Source of the DNA: Zhengitettix transpicula
Lineage: Eukaryota > Arthropoda > Insecta > Orthoptera > Tetrigidae
Reading direction: 5' to 3'
DNA length: 64,000 nucleotides
NCBI GenBank assembly: GCA_037074705.1
Contig: CM073596.1
Span: forward strand, 22,232,001-22,296,000
Each line of letters opens with the position of its first letter. Positions within the stretch are counted from its first letter, which is position 1. The position numbers were made by a program, and so were the translations under genes. Below, one piece after another: positions 26,617 through 38,747 of this stretch. Under the pieces are notes generated by a model, which was given only the letters and a program-made list of their open reading frames with translations, made no database searches and was not told the DNA's origin.

Positions 26617-29252
26617 ATTGCAGTGAGGGGACCTGTTGAGGGCCGCAGATCAATGAACTCCATTTGCTCGGCGCCATCATTGCGGACAGCTTCGTGATAA
26701 ATTTTGTTGCGCCTGTTGATTGGGATTGGTGTTTACTTTGACGTGAGATTAAACAGCGAACCTCAAATAGGAATGAGAGGCGTTTGTTTTCAGCTCGCAT
26801 TCCGAGGTAATTTATTTTAATTGTATACTGCACATCGAGTGTACATGTGCACGTTCAGTGAGGAGCGGTCGTGTAATTGAGTCTGCTTTAAATGGACCGG
26901 ATAACAGCCGCCAGTGATGGGTTTTAACGCATGGAAAATTGTTTCAAGAACACAATAGCCCCCGCGCAAAAAAAACAACAAATTTATCCGTCGAACTTCA
27001 CATTTAATCTCGTAATAGATCAGCATTGCCTATACATCGATCATAATCGTCCAATACGCTCCAGTAAAGTTCCTGTATTTAAATCCGCATTTCACGTATC
27101 ATCATCATAGATCGATATTAAACAGAAATTTTAAAAAACGTTAGTCACTTGAACGACTTATGCGACGCAGGACACATGAAAAAGGATCGTTCGTCTTGGA
27201 AAGTCATTACAGATCTCTTCTAACCTGTTATTATTACCCTGTTCGTCCAATTTCTCCCCATATTTATCCGAAACAGAATTTCAAAGCTTTCCAGGTGTTT
27301 TCCGCCATTATGGACCGGACCAAGAAAGAACGTTACAAATTTCAGTTTGACTGATAGCAATAATATTTTCTTTGTCATAGCTATCCTTCCTCCTGACAGT
27401 TTTAAATTCGTTGACATTCGAAATCTCTTTTCCGCTAGATACTATCCTATCATTTGATTTATCAATATTTTTCAGCATTCCATATTCGCTAGAGTTCACG
27501 GAATACAAAATTTGTGTTTAGTGAAATTCTTTGGCTTGGTATGCCTTACGAGTTGAATATATTTACGTGCGTTATATTTTAATAAATCTGAACCCGATTA
27601 AATTTTTTAAATGCGATTAGAGTACGATATGTATTACACTTTAACCGAATATAATAATATATCAAAACTTAAGTCAATTGGGAGATTTTGTAGGATCTCA
27701 ACCGAGATCGCGTTGACATCTAGTAACATTTTTAATCCATGCGTTACAAGACACACTTGGGCTTTATAGTTTGACGATACGTAATATAATCTACTACGAG
27801 ATATTTTGAGCGCCAAATGCATACTTTCCGCTCAATCTGTATATTTGATCTGTAGTTTGTCTGTTGTCTTCCTGTGTCTGTACTGAACCATGTAGTCCCA
27901 TGGTTTGCGGACTCACGTGCCTGTGCAAGTCGTAACAAAGTTTTTATAAGCCACTCCTATTCTGTACAGGAATTAATGGATGTAACCTTTAGTTATGATA
28001 TTAAGGAAAGTGTAAATTATCTGGACTATTACTTACGGTAAATTTAAAATATTTATATTTAGTGTAACTACAACATTAATACGACTGAGAAACTAACTGC
28101 AAGTTAAGAACCCGGTATTTCGTGGCACTTTCCTCATCCCTGAAGTTTTGCTTCCCTTAAGGATCTACGGAAAACTAATCTTCCTTAGTCCCATTAAGAC
28201 ATATTAAATGTGGTAACTGTTTATATTATCCTTCCTTCTCTCTGAAATTAAGTTTCCTCTCTGCCCTCTGCAAATCTGTATTTTATTCATTATGGCCCTT
28301 ATATCAATTGTCATTTCTCCAAACGCAGAAATGGAATATTCTAAGAATATTGTAATTTTTATAGTCGTTAGTCTGATAAACATTTGTCATGTTTTGCTTT
28401 TGGAACGGAAATCGGAGTTGCAGTCGCAATTTTTTAAGGCTGTCTCGCGCCGATGGTCTCATTAATCGGCCTTGTAGGGTGAAAATTCAATAAATAAATT
28501 ATTTAAACATGTCGAAATAAGCGTGGTCCGCAGCAGCAGTGACGTTGGCGTCGGCGTCGCTAGTCCGGCTAGACCAGCGCAGAGCCCGGCCCGGCGCCGC
28601 GCGATAAACAATGGTAATCCTGTATTTATCTTTATTCTGGATGCGGATTAGCATCGCTTCGGGCGCCGCACCTGATTGAAAACTGGGGAACGAAATTCGT
28701 GCGCCGCGTTATCACAATAACATTCGGTAAATAGCAAACAGCGATTCGAGACAAAGTCAACATAGCGTGTGTTTTGCTTTCGCGCGGACGCGGGGCGGAG
28801 TGGAGCGGGTCGGAGGGTCGCGAAATCGCCATCGACAAAGCGAAATAATGAAGTGACGCTTTGTGCGCGCACGGCAAATAAACAGCGAGAGGTGTGGGGG
28901 GTGGGAGTGAGCAAAGGGGTGCAAAGCAGTCGGGGAGAGACGTCCGGCCCACCGCCCGTCACGGCTTCTGCCCCAAGATAATGGGAGGCAGGCAGACTTC
29001 GGAGCTTTAGGGGCAAACCTGCGTCGCAATACAAACGTGAATGGCAAGAGTCTACAACACACCCTATGTATGTGACAGACAGGGAGGTGGGAACAGCCAG
29101 AATAAATTAGTTACACGTTTACAATGCAAAAATCGCGGACAGGAGAACAACTGTAGATGCACTCAAATATATTACACATTAAATCGACCCAGAAAATAAG
29201 TACCTCTTCAACTGCGTACAACATTTTAATTCAAATAACTATATACTACTAC

Positions 29253-29381
29253 TGTTGTATAAAAAGTTTTCGGTTTTCACCAACAGGGATTAAACCGCGA
29301 CGTTTCGACGACCGCTAGCCCTGTCGTCACCTTCCAGGCGAAGTTTAGCGCTGTTGCCACCCGAGAACTTTTTATACAACA
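29253..29381. repeat. 129-bp foldback repeat with hammerhead-like core
   Basis: 21-bp inverted ends, TGTTGTATAAAAAGTTTTCGG at 29253-29273 against its complement at 29361-29381 with one mismatch. The interior, read on the minus strand, contains CTGGAAGG, a perfect ACGAC/GTCGT hairpin, GAAAC and GTC, similar to the CUGANGA, stem II, GAAAC layout of a hammerhead but with core mismatches. Likely a short non-autonomous mobile sequence. Confidence 0.6.
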
Positions 29382-31903
29382 ATTACGCCGGGAAAATCTT
29401 CGAGCTTTGACATATACTACTACCATCACTTCACTGTATTTTAATCTGTTTGTGAGCACTGAGCACATTTCTTTTTCTGTGGAAACACTTTACTTTCAAT
29501 AATTGTTCAATTTTCTATAGATTCATTTTCCGAAATTGAAGAATTTCATTCCAAGCGTTTCTTCTGAAAAAAAACTTATGTATAAATTTTTAAAAAATAT
29601 TCCAGTGTCTATGGGACAAGGAGAAAAGCTTTTAAAATCTTTGGTTCGCTTCTCGAGAGAGACTAATATTTTTGTCAGTATAAATCATAATCATATTTTC
29701 ATCAAAACTAAAATGGTGAATTATCCTACTTCTACAAAAGATTTTTGGTATACAACAAAACCTTTTGCTTACGGTGAACACAAAAATTTGAATCTTGCAA
29801 AGTCCTTGTAAAAAAATAAAACACATAATGAATAAAATACGGACACACATGATCAACAGATATTTAAGATGGTTACTCTAATTATAGTTTACATATAATT
29901 CATTCCATATGATCTATTTTAATCTCTATAGTATTTAGCATTCCATAATAGAATCAATGTCCTTAAATGCTGCTTCAGATAATTAAAGTTGTAGGGTCAA
30001 TTGAATTAACATTTCGAATTACTGAAGGATAAATACAGCCTCAGTTATAAATATGTATGTTACAAATTTCTTGGAAATCATATTAATTTAAAAATTTATA
30101 TTGATATAGTGACTGACATTCCGAAGTCATACAGAGTTGCAGGTTTCACTTCTTTCAGTCTTACTTAGACTTTTTCTATTAATAGTGTGTTATCTCAGAT
30201 CTCTGTACTTCAACGACAGTTGCCTTGGGCATCATCAATTTTATCTGGGATACAAACATAAGTGAAGAGATATAGAAACCCAATTGCTAATAATGTTAAG
30301 ATTGTATATAAATAATAACGCAAAGAAACTATTGTAAATAACATACGGGTCGCCAATGACCACGATGTCGACACGACCGTTATAAACTTTAATTTAAAAA
30401 AATAATGTGTTATAATTTCTACAATGAACTTGGCAGGTTTAAAAGTACTGTAAATAAAGTGACAGACTTTTAATTGAAAGCATTTATGGAAAGTACATAA
30501 TTTATGTTATATTATTTCCTTAACATAATTATAAAATAATGCTTTTTAATATGTACAAATATGTACAAATGTGTGGTTTTTATTGTGTACCTTTTTAATA
30601 TTCATAAGTGATACATTAATAGACCTTATAGGCAGACCTATAGTATACAATCTTCGTTTATGTTGGAAGAAAGTATGGCTAAAAATCATTCAAAATTTTC
30701 TATGTTCGTCAGAATGATGAGTATATCGATCAACTAGAGTTAAATAAATATTATTTTTTTCAAAAAAATATCTAATGACTATCACAGAAAGAACTTACTA
30801 TTAATTACATTATTTAAAAGTAAATCTTGAACGACAGCCACAAAAAATACTTTCTGAAGGGAAAATCTGAAAGAATATTTTAAATCATAATCAGAATGAT
30901 ATGTCTAATTACTCCCGTTCTTTTTAACCCCGTTAGAACCGCCGAAAATAATTAAATATTTTATTCAACAAGTTATCTTAGCGATACTGTCTATTGAAAG
31001 GTACGCACAGCTCTTTTGACCTTGTGTTGTACGTCTTCACCCTGTGGGGCGACCCTGGGCACGTAGTGCTAACGGGGCAATTCGAGCAACCAACGAAGGT
31101 CGTCTCTTGGGCTTCGTTTACCCTCCAGAGTCCGAAAATCCCAGCTGTGTTATGACTTGGCCACGTCCCAGCCCGTCGCTCGTTACAGTTGGAATCGAAG
31201 GGGTAATAGATTCGCGGGCACAAATTCTCTTGTGTGCTCTCCGAGGTGCAGGACAAAGCCCTCCGGGATTTAGAAAATCAGATATCCCCGTTCCTTCCTT
31301 GGAGGATTCGGAAAAAAGGCCGCAGGAAAGCAACCATATATATGTACATCACTTTGTATCGAATACATGTGATTTTGGGGGTTCATTACCTAACTATTAC
31401 GACGGCTATTCTCAGGTTTTTTTTTATTGGTGTCGGTTGTGAGAGTAACATGTAACACAAGTTCACGCTCTGAACTGTTATTCAACTTCAGCATAGAAAA
31501 TAATGTATTGGCTCTTGTTAAATGAGAACCAATCAAAAATCCCGGAACTGTTCGTACGATATATTTGACCACCACAGTGCCTACAACTTAATAGTAGACA
31601 CGAGTCCACATATTTAGTACTTCAGAACTTGTTTGTAGCGTTTATCATTAAAACAATTCAGAAAAGTCATTATAGAATAACATTACTTAAAACCTTTGGG
31701 CGCGTTCTCGCAACGTTGTGCAACCTGGTATCTTACTGATAACACAGCTCCGAAGTTATGGTCCATCATGATGCAGAGATAACTAGTTCTAGGATACAAG
31801 CACTCATCTTTGATAAATTCAATACTAAATTTAGAATTTTTTTTTGTTTTGTTGGTTTAAGGTCGCGTCAACCCATCGGTTATTGGCGACCCTCTAAAGG
31901 TAT

Positions 31904-32160
31904 TTACAAAATTAACTTACAGTAGGTTACAAAATTTCTAATTTTTGAACAGCGTTTCAAAATAGCGGATGACAATTTAGCGTCGGAGACGAAATCCAGG
32001 AGGCTCTTCATCGCCGTGGTGTGTAACAGCAGTCTTCTGAGTATTCGACTAAAGTCCTCCTGCGTAAGTCATCATATAATTTATGGGGTCGTATTTTTGA
32101 ACTAGACTCCTTGAGAGGTTCTTTTTCTGTTGATTCCATTAATATTCCATTGCAATAAAC
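31904..32160 (-). pseudogene. LINE ORF2 ends: N-terminal start fused to C-terminus
   Basis: Just past the ORF1 stop, minus-strand translation gives LLQWNINGINRKRTSQGV and then a stop; QWNING is the classic opening of the APE-type endonuclease of LINE ORF2. From about 32060 to 31904 another open stretch reads SLLDFVSDAKLSSAIL and so on, ending at TAA 31904-31906, in the place and style of an ORF2 C-terminus. The deletion joint lies between about 32100 and 32060. Assigning the C-terminal part is inference. Confidence 0.6.
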
Positions 32161-32170
32161 TCGTACAAAA

Positions 32171-33328
32171 CTAGTCACTGTTGCAGATGGAGGAGTCTGG
32201 ATCAGATGAGGCTTCCTTGATTAGTTTCTTCACACAGTTAATTAGTCGCGTCAGTTTATGCTTGACTCCTCTTTCCTTGACAGATGGGTAAATCATGGTT
32301 GCGATTTCAATAAGTTTGTCCGGCGAAATATTGTAGTCACTGGCAACGTTTATTGGATATAGAAGATATAGAATTGAGCATGAGTGACTTGATTAGGTCG
32401 AATGGCAGGGGGATCTTATTATTGCTATTTTCTAATGTTGGACGTGCAAATTCAAGAGATTCCTCGATGGTGTCATTTAATAGCGTTAAGGCGCTGGCTT
32501 TTGTTTTCTTTACCGGGTTTGTGGTGCGGGGAGCCTCGAGGATGGGGAAATCCGGGTTTTCAGAGTCGTCTGTTTTTTGCGAAGGGCGTTTCTTAGAACT
32601 GAATGTGGCACTTGTATCCCCGATTACGGGTTGCTCCGCGTTCCTAGTTAACAAGATGGATGTGGATGGGGTATCTGTCTCTATTGGCTCGGGATTACGC
32701 GGGATCTTGTCAGGATCATTTTGTCGTAATACACAGTCTCTGGCAAAGTGACCCTGTCTCTTACATAGAAAGCAGTTGTCACTTTCCAACGTGATGAAGA
32801 TCCTATAGTTTGTGTCTTCATGGTTAATCAGCATGGATTCCGGTAGTCGATGGGTGTTCATCGGGTCGACATAAAACTGCCTCCGAAAACTTAGGATATG
32901 GGTGAATCTCTTATCCGATGTATTTGCCCTGATGGATGTGATCCTTGATGTTGGGGTTATGTTCAGTTTGTGAAGTTCAGCTTCGATAAGGGAATTGGGT
33001 ATGACTGGGCAGACATTGGAAATTATTGCTCTAATGTGCTTGTTTCTCAGAGGTCGGATGGGAATCGTGTGGTTTTTAATGCTAGTGGAGGTCATCTTGG
33101 ATGTAATCCGATCCGCTTCGTCTTTAGAACTTAAGATGATGCAGATCCTTTCGTTCGAGATTTTCGAGATGTATCTAAGGAGCTACATAATTTACTATTG
33201 CGTCTAAGTACTCATCTGTGGTAAGTCCTTGTACGGCTTCTAATATGATGGCGTGTGATTTATCTGGGAGATATTCTAAGGCAACAGTTCCAGCATACGT
33301 TCTTCTCTGGGTAGGTTCGGTGTTCATC
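32171..33328 (-). pseudogene. LINE ORF1 (gag-like nucleic-acid-binding protein), frameshifted
   Basis: The likely start is ATG at 33328 (MNTEPTQRRTYAGTVALEYL). A 1-nt frameshift near 33180 passes from the frame ending IVNYVAP to the one starting LLRYISKISNERICIILSS. The main open stretch is 33095-32337. A second shift near 32345 leads to a tail ending SSICNSD and a stop at 32171-32173, for about 385 codons in all. The single CCHC knuckle CFLCKRQGHFARDC (C-x2-C-x4-H-x4-C) is intact; Jockey/R1-type ORF1 proteins usually carry two or three. In life it would bind element RNA. The clade is not certain. Confidence 0.82.
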
Positions 33329-35197
33329 TTGCTCAGTTGTCTGACCGGCTCTGATTAGGGGTTCTAATTTCAATCTTCTAACTTCTACACTATAGAAACA
33401 CGTATGAAAGCACGCCACTTGCAACTCGGTAGCTGGGGTAGACCCCACTTCACTGCCCGAGCGACGTGTATAAACACTAGCGTAGCACCACTTGTTGTAT
33501 CACGATGTTTACTCCACGGATGCCAGGCATTAACTGAGAAATAATTTATCTACGTTCTTGAAACGAATCGTGAACATCTGCGTAAAAAATTATGGGAATA
33601 ACAATCTCCATACTCTCCCTTCAAGTCTCATTTTTTTCTAAAATTCAGTCAATGTGACACCCGAACAATATGGTCTACATTAATATCAGATGATTCGGGA
33701 AGAGAAGCTTCTTTCCATTTACCGCCTTCTATTCGTGGAATTCCAAAAATATCTCTATCAGTTTCATCACTCCAGTGTTAATAAATTTGAAATCCAAATA
33801 TCAGAATAATTAAGTACCATAATTGTAAAAAGAAATACCCCATTTTCGACAGTGAAATACCATAATTCAATAATATTTACTGAATTAGAATGGAATACGG
33901 CAGACAAAAAAGTCTCAATATTCAAGCCTACTGTCATATAAACAATTCTTTTGAGCGTATTGTTGACATTTAAAATTAACAAAGGAATTTTATAACATTA
34001 TTATTCATTTATAATTAAATGAAGCCCGATAAATATAACAATCAACTGAATTAGAAAAAAAAATCTAAAATGTACACTAGAAACATGAAAAGTTTTATAC
34101 TTTGATATCTCAATTAAATGAATTTTTTCATTTATGGAATTAGTATTCTTCTTTGTATGACATAACGTTATTACTGAGCGACCTCTACGATAACCTAGAA
34201 AGTTCCAACTGTGTTGATAACGTTTCAGCTGCATGTGAATTGTTGCTCGTTGTCTTCTAGCGTTCCACAGACATTTTAGTTCTTTATCTGTCGATGTGGA
34301 GCTGACCTCAAACCAAAATTACTGTAAATTTTAACCAACAGTATCTTGACAAACATATAACTGCTTCGGCAATTTAATATCAATGTTCGACCTGATAATA
34401 AAGACAATTAAACAAGTTAGAAAAGTTTCAGAAGTTTAGAAACTTGTACAATTCGACCTTATCGATTATCTATAAAAAAACAGAGCCTGAGTAACAATTC
34501 TTCTGAAAACACAACAGTGTGAAAGGACAAAGAAATTTAGCCAAAAGGCAAACAATTTGCTTAATAGTGTCGGTCCATTGTTGCATTTAAAGCAGATACA
34601 TTAATTTACTCAAATAGCTTAGGCTACTAATTTTTGTGTGTAAAAAATACCTGCTTTTTTTTAGCAATAATGAGGTTTCTTTCATAAATAGGCAGAGATG
34701 TTTGTACCTTAACCAATGATTTTTCTTTAATGTAGTATAACAAACACGAGCTCATAATTTTAGAATACTAAACACCTTACTCGTTTTGACGGTTGCCATG
34801 TTAGGTTAGGTTCGCTACATATAGGCTACAACGCGTTGTAAACTGATGAAAAGGCTTAAAAATAATTAAGAACATGTGTTGAATAAGTCAAAATGTTCTC
34901 TTTGCTTTCATTTTTATATGAAAATATAAAGACTTGCGTTCGCGAAAAGAAATCATCTGCTGTGGAATATTATATGCATGCGTGTGTGTCCTAATAACAT
35001 AACACGTATTACGAAGTTGAGCATTCCATAATTTTCCTTGTAATTTGTGATAGGAATTTAATAACTATTAATTAACTCTTTTAATCTTGATTCTAATATA
35101 GTCATATTTCTGGTGAAAGGATTCGTTTTAATATGAGTTATTTTCGACCAAATATATGACCGTTGAACAAATAATAAAATTAATAATGAAATTAAGA

Positions 35198-35198
35198 C

Positions 35199-35231
<33 letters not shown>

Positions 35232-35300
35232 CATTACTTTTGATTGCTTCTTAGGTCTTAAAGAAATGTGTTAAATACATAACAAGAGGGTGAAGCTAAG
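35198..35300 (+). repeat. Dispersed repeat beside a TA microsatellite, copy 1
   Basis: (TA)n at 35201-35230, then a segment containing AGGTCTTAAAGAAATGTGT and ATAACAAGAGGGTGAAG, resembling 38140-38212. Confidence 0.5.
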
Positions 35301-36454
35301 CAGCGCGAAAAACAAATCCATTAATACACCAAAAATCAAGGAATCATTGACCGTACCACAGTTTTTTTCGTCCACCACTCACGCCTCAACCTGAAACCAA
35401 TTACGAGTAACCACAACATACGTAATAATACCGTTGTGAAACTGGATTGACATCCGTATCTTGAGCTTGGGCCATTGATACCGTTCAGACAAATCACTTG
35501 GCCTTTGTAGTCTCACTGATATTTCCTCTTTATCTGCAAAGTGCCGGGGCATTTGAATGAATATGCAGTTTCTACCCGAGATAACACTGGCTGTTCATGA
35601 ATTGTTCATTCACGTCCGATGTTTTACGTACAAAAGCTTTTATCTTTTAGATAATCTTATAAGGCAAGATTACTTTTAATTCAACTTTAGATTTAGACAA
35701 GTTTGATATCAGCCTATGAACGTTTCCAAAGTCGATTAATAAAGCGGTTTACTTGTACTGAATTTATTTTATTCTATTAAATTTTTATCAAATATCTGCA
35801 ATATAATGTATAATTTGAATAAATTAATTAATTAATTGTCCTTACATTGGGTGTCGGTTGCACAGAATAAGCATACAGGACTTATTAACACATATATAAA
35901 GCAAAAATACACACAAACTTTAGAAATTCATTCATTAAATGACATTAAAATATTACTGTTAAATTGATTTGATATTTTCACTTTCACCTCACTAACGAGT
36001 TCACTTCATTAGAAATTTTTACATTTATGAGGTAAGTTGTTCCAATCCCTTAAGGTCCGGTTTAAATATTAATATTTTCCCATATCGGTTTTAAAGTTTC
36101 TCTCCCCTATTTTACAATTATGATCTTCTCTATGTTCGAGCAACCGCTTCGTGTAATTACTGTTGAGACCACGCGACAAACCGGCATCATGAGCGTCTCT
36201 GTTCATGTCAGCAACAACAATGAATTGAACACTAATATGGAACTTTTGGAGTATTTCGCCTTATAACTCCCTCAAACAATGCCGATGTGACTGAACTTTA
36301 TCATAACCTCTACGATGAATGTGGAGGAGTCCAATACTCCGAAATCAATACTAATCTCGGTCCTTTTAACATTTTTAAATGGACCGTTCTAACTCACACT
36401 CCCGTTTGAATGGGTTGTACTTCATCTTAGCCAGCCTGACCTTTGCTCGTTAAA

Positions 36455-36700
36455 GAGATAAAAAATACTCCAAGTACCTTGAGAGCCAAAAGTACTCCCA
36501 GTAGCTGAGGAGATTAAAAAATGATCACAATTGTTAAAAATCTGTCCGGTAACTTAAAAGACACAAATATACTAAGGTAAGTTAAGGAATTCAAAAGGGA
36601 GTCCAGAAAGTTCTGAATCCCGTTTAAGAATCAAAAAATTTTCCGATACCTTCAGAGAGTCCAAAAATTTTGGTACTTTGAGGCAAGTCAAAACTATTCG
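36455..36700 (+). repeat. Degenerate short tandem array
   Basis: Loose units of about 35-45 bp built on GTACCTTGAGAG or GATACCTTCAGAGAG followed by CCAAAA. The open frames 36572-36817 (minus) and 36678-36920 (plus) are by-products of this repetitive sequence rather than genes. Confidence 0.4.
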
Positions 36701-36869
36701 CAGTCGTAGTCTCAAACCTTTAGGACATTTAATAAGTAACCTCTTCTCATCCCTCCCTACTTTTAAGGGGCTGAACTCGAAATTATTCGGCAGAGTGAAT
36801 TCAACAAAGACTCCCAATAAATATCAGCGTCTGTACGGGCAGACAATATTTTTACGTCAGCACCTTCCA

Positions 36870-37231
36870 CCAACAACCCTAGGGGTATTCCTCACCTATG
36901 CCGTTTGGGGTTTAAATTAGTTTCAAACTACACCTAGTGCGGCACTATTATTATCAGCACCCGAAGCTACACTAATATGGTCAGTTCTAGACCATTCCTC
37001 ACCCTCTACCCACACCACTGGGCAAAAATTCAACTCAGAGACCCCAAAACCTACTGATTCGATTTCACTTTTGTCGTTTTACATTATTTTTATCACCCCC
37101 TTCAATCTCACCCCCAGGGGTACTCCCCTTGCTATTAGGGATTTAACTACATAGAAAATGACACTATTAGTCTCAGCGTTCTCAAAACTATTTATTCGAC
37201 ACTAATATCGGTCGTTTTCATATTATTCATA
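36870..37231 (+). repeat. Diverged tandem duplication, period about 235 bp
   Basis: 36870-36999 and 37105-37231 share AGGGGTA and CTCC, CACTATTA, TCAGC, then ACACTAATAT followed by GGTC. A weaker relative (AATACTAATCTCGGTCC) appears near 36350. The array lies in the AT-rich tract before the copia element. Confidence 0.5.
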
Positions 37232-38137
37232 AATAAAATATTTTTCTACACTACCCTTAGAGATGTCTAGGAGAGTATAATTGTGCCATGCTTTCTCCAA
37301 CTTTGCGCAAAGGCATCAAATCTCTATTATACAAACTACATTTAATTTGTAGATTAGGGGTAAATTATGTAATATACAAGTTAATCAAAGGAAAATAAAG
37401 TCAACACGTTGTGCCAAATTACGTGGTATTCGAACTTTTAAAAAAGAAGAAAACTAACAGTATTTTACCTTAAATTTAAACCAAAAGAAATTATAGAGAT
37501 AACAAAAGATTATTTATTACAATTACAATTTACTTTAAATTTGGAACATTTTTATGTTTTTAACAAATAGCCACAGCTTTAATTAAACTCAGCCGCTTAC
37601 TGGGCCTCTAATAATGATTTTCAATTTACACGAAAGAGTTAAAAAAATAAATACAACTTAAATTTACAATAACAAAACTGTATAAAATAATCTAACAAAA
37701 AAACTAGAGAAACCTGACAAATCTAGAGAAATCTAACTGTAAATTATAGGATCATAACGGTTTACAAAATAAAGTTTCTACATACCATTTTATTTAGACC
37801 TGCTCAGGTACCGAACTATGCACTCCACAGTTATTTTATTTTAAAGAAAATATTTAATTAACAGGCCATAACATTGATTCCTATATCGTTTCACTTCACA
37901 AAAATTCCGATGCCCCTCTAACAACTGTTCACGAACTGTACGTTGTCCTACTTATTGCTGTAGAAGTACGTTAATGCCAAATGTGATATTTTCAGTCTTT
38001 CGTCAGCTTAGACTTTGCTGAATTCCTAATTATTTAGTCACGAGAATCCTCGGCTGGTCTCCAAAGCTATATTCACACGTCATGACCACTCCGGTCAGGC
38101 TCCCAAAACACACTGTTTACGCCAAAGTTCTGTGCGT

Positions 38138-38212
38138 CTATATATATATATTACGTTTGATTTTTTTCTGAGGTCTTTATGAAATGTGTGTAATACCTAA
38201 CAAGAGGGAGAA
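38138..38212 (+). repeat. Dispersed repeat beside a TA microsatellite, copy 2
   Basis: A short TA run, then AGGTCTTTATGAAATGTGTG and CTAACAAGAGGGAGAAG, similar to the copy at 35.2 kb. It ends about 50 bp before the copia 5' LTR. Confidence 0.5.
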
Positions 38213-38261
38213 GTAGAAGTTAGTATTAAATGATGCAAAGCAAAATACAAAGTAAGCCTTG

Positions 38262-38412
38262 TGTTAAATATGAATTGTTTTTGAATCGCGAGTGTAACGT
38301 TGGTACTTGCGTAAGACGAAAAGATATGAGAGACTTTATATTGTTAATTAATCTTTGTATCTTGTCTGTTGTGTATTGTTAAAGTTCGAAGTTTTAAATA
38401 AATTTTATAAAA
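38262..38412 (+). repeat. Copia 5' LTR
   Basis: 151 bp beginning TGTTAAATATGAATTG and ending TTTTATAAAA. The right end is not the usual CA. The boundary is fixed by divergence from the 3' copy and by the flanking CCTTG. A TTGGTAATTAG stretch a few bases downstream could be a tRNA primer-binding site, but the match is short. Confidence 0.88.
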
Positions 38413-38747
38413 GGTTTTTGGTAATTAGAATTTCATGTTTTGTTAAGCCTGAGCGTGTTTAATTTAAAAAGAAGTGATCAGAAATTCTGTCTAATGAACA
38501 TTAGTCTGCCTGCAGTTGCAAATCAACGACGTCGGCGAATTTGATCGACTAGTGAGAACTCAAGTCAGTCGTCAGTTACAGGAGTCACTGTCGGTCAAAG
38601 TAAGGATCGTATCCAGTTACTGATCTTTGTCTGTGATCGTTATTATTAGAAATTTGCAAGCTACAAAGTTTGAAATTAATTATTTTTGTCTTGAAAGATC
38701 AAGTTACCATAAACAGTGAAATATTTTTATAAGTAAGTTCATTAAAC

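Larger units (their letters stand above)
24061..31837. other. Intergenic, no gene supported
   Basis: Besides the listed repeats, GC-richer islands lie at 24590-25110, 26590-26960, 28380-29060 (the most GC-rich part of the window, CpG-dense, with GATAAACAATGG near 28601) and 31000-31330. Four overlapping frames at 28632-29062 on both strands are a composition effect. Confidence 0.6.
31838..33530 (-). mobile_element. Internally deleted non-LTR retrotransposon (LINE)
   Basis: Read on the minus strand: probable 5' UTR, ORF1 (33328 to 32171, two frameshifts), the opening of ORF2 (about 32160-32090), then the last 50 or so codons of ORF2 ending at 31904, a short 3' UTR, and a tail of CAAAA and A-run at 31838-31855. 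Nearly all of the ORF2 endonuclease and reverse transcriptase is absent. The 5' limit is approximate; no target duplication was found. Confidence 0.8.
33531..38137. other. Intergenic, repeat-bearing, no gene supported
   Basis: AT-rich with the tandem repeats at 36.4-37.2 kb and the TA-linked repeat at 35.2 kb. GTTAGGTTAGG near 34803 is only two insect telomere units. Nothing else was recognised. Confidence 0.6.

Noticed and set aside
28632..29062. Four overlapping open frames of 70-128 codons on both strands
   Set aside because: They occupy one CpG-dense island, overlap each other on both strands, have no recognisable domain and are explained by low stop-codon frequency in GC-rich sequence.
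31044..31442. 132-codon open frame in a GC-richer island
   Set aside because: No known domain, no splice context, and opposite-strand frames of similar quality overlap it.
34803..34813. Telomere-like GTTAGGTTAGG
   Set aside because: Only two TTAGG units, well within chance; not an interstitial telomere array.
36572..36920. Leucine-rich open frames on both strands
   Set aside because: Both arise from the degenerate tandem array at 36.45-36.70 kb.
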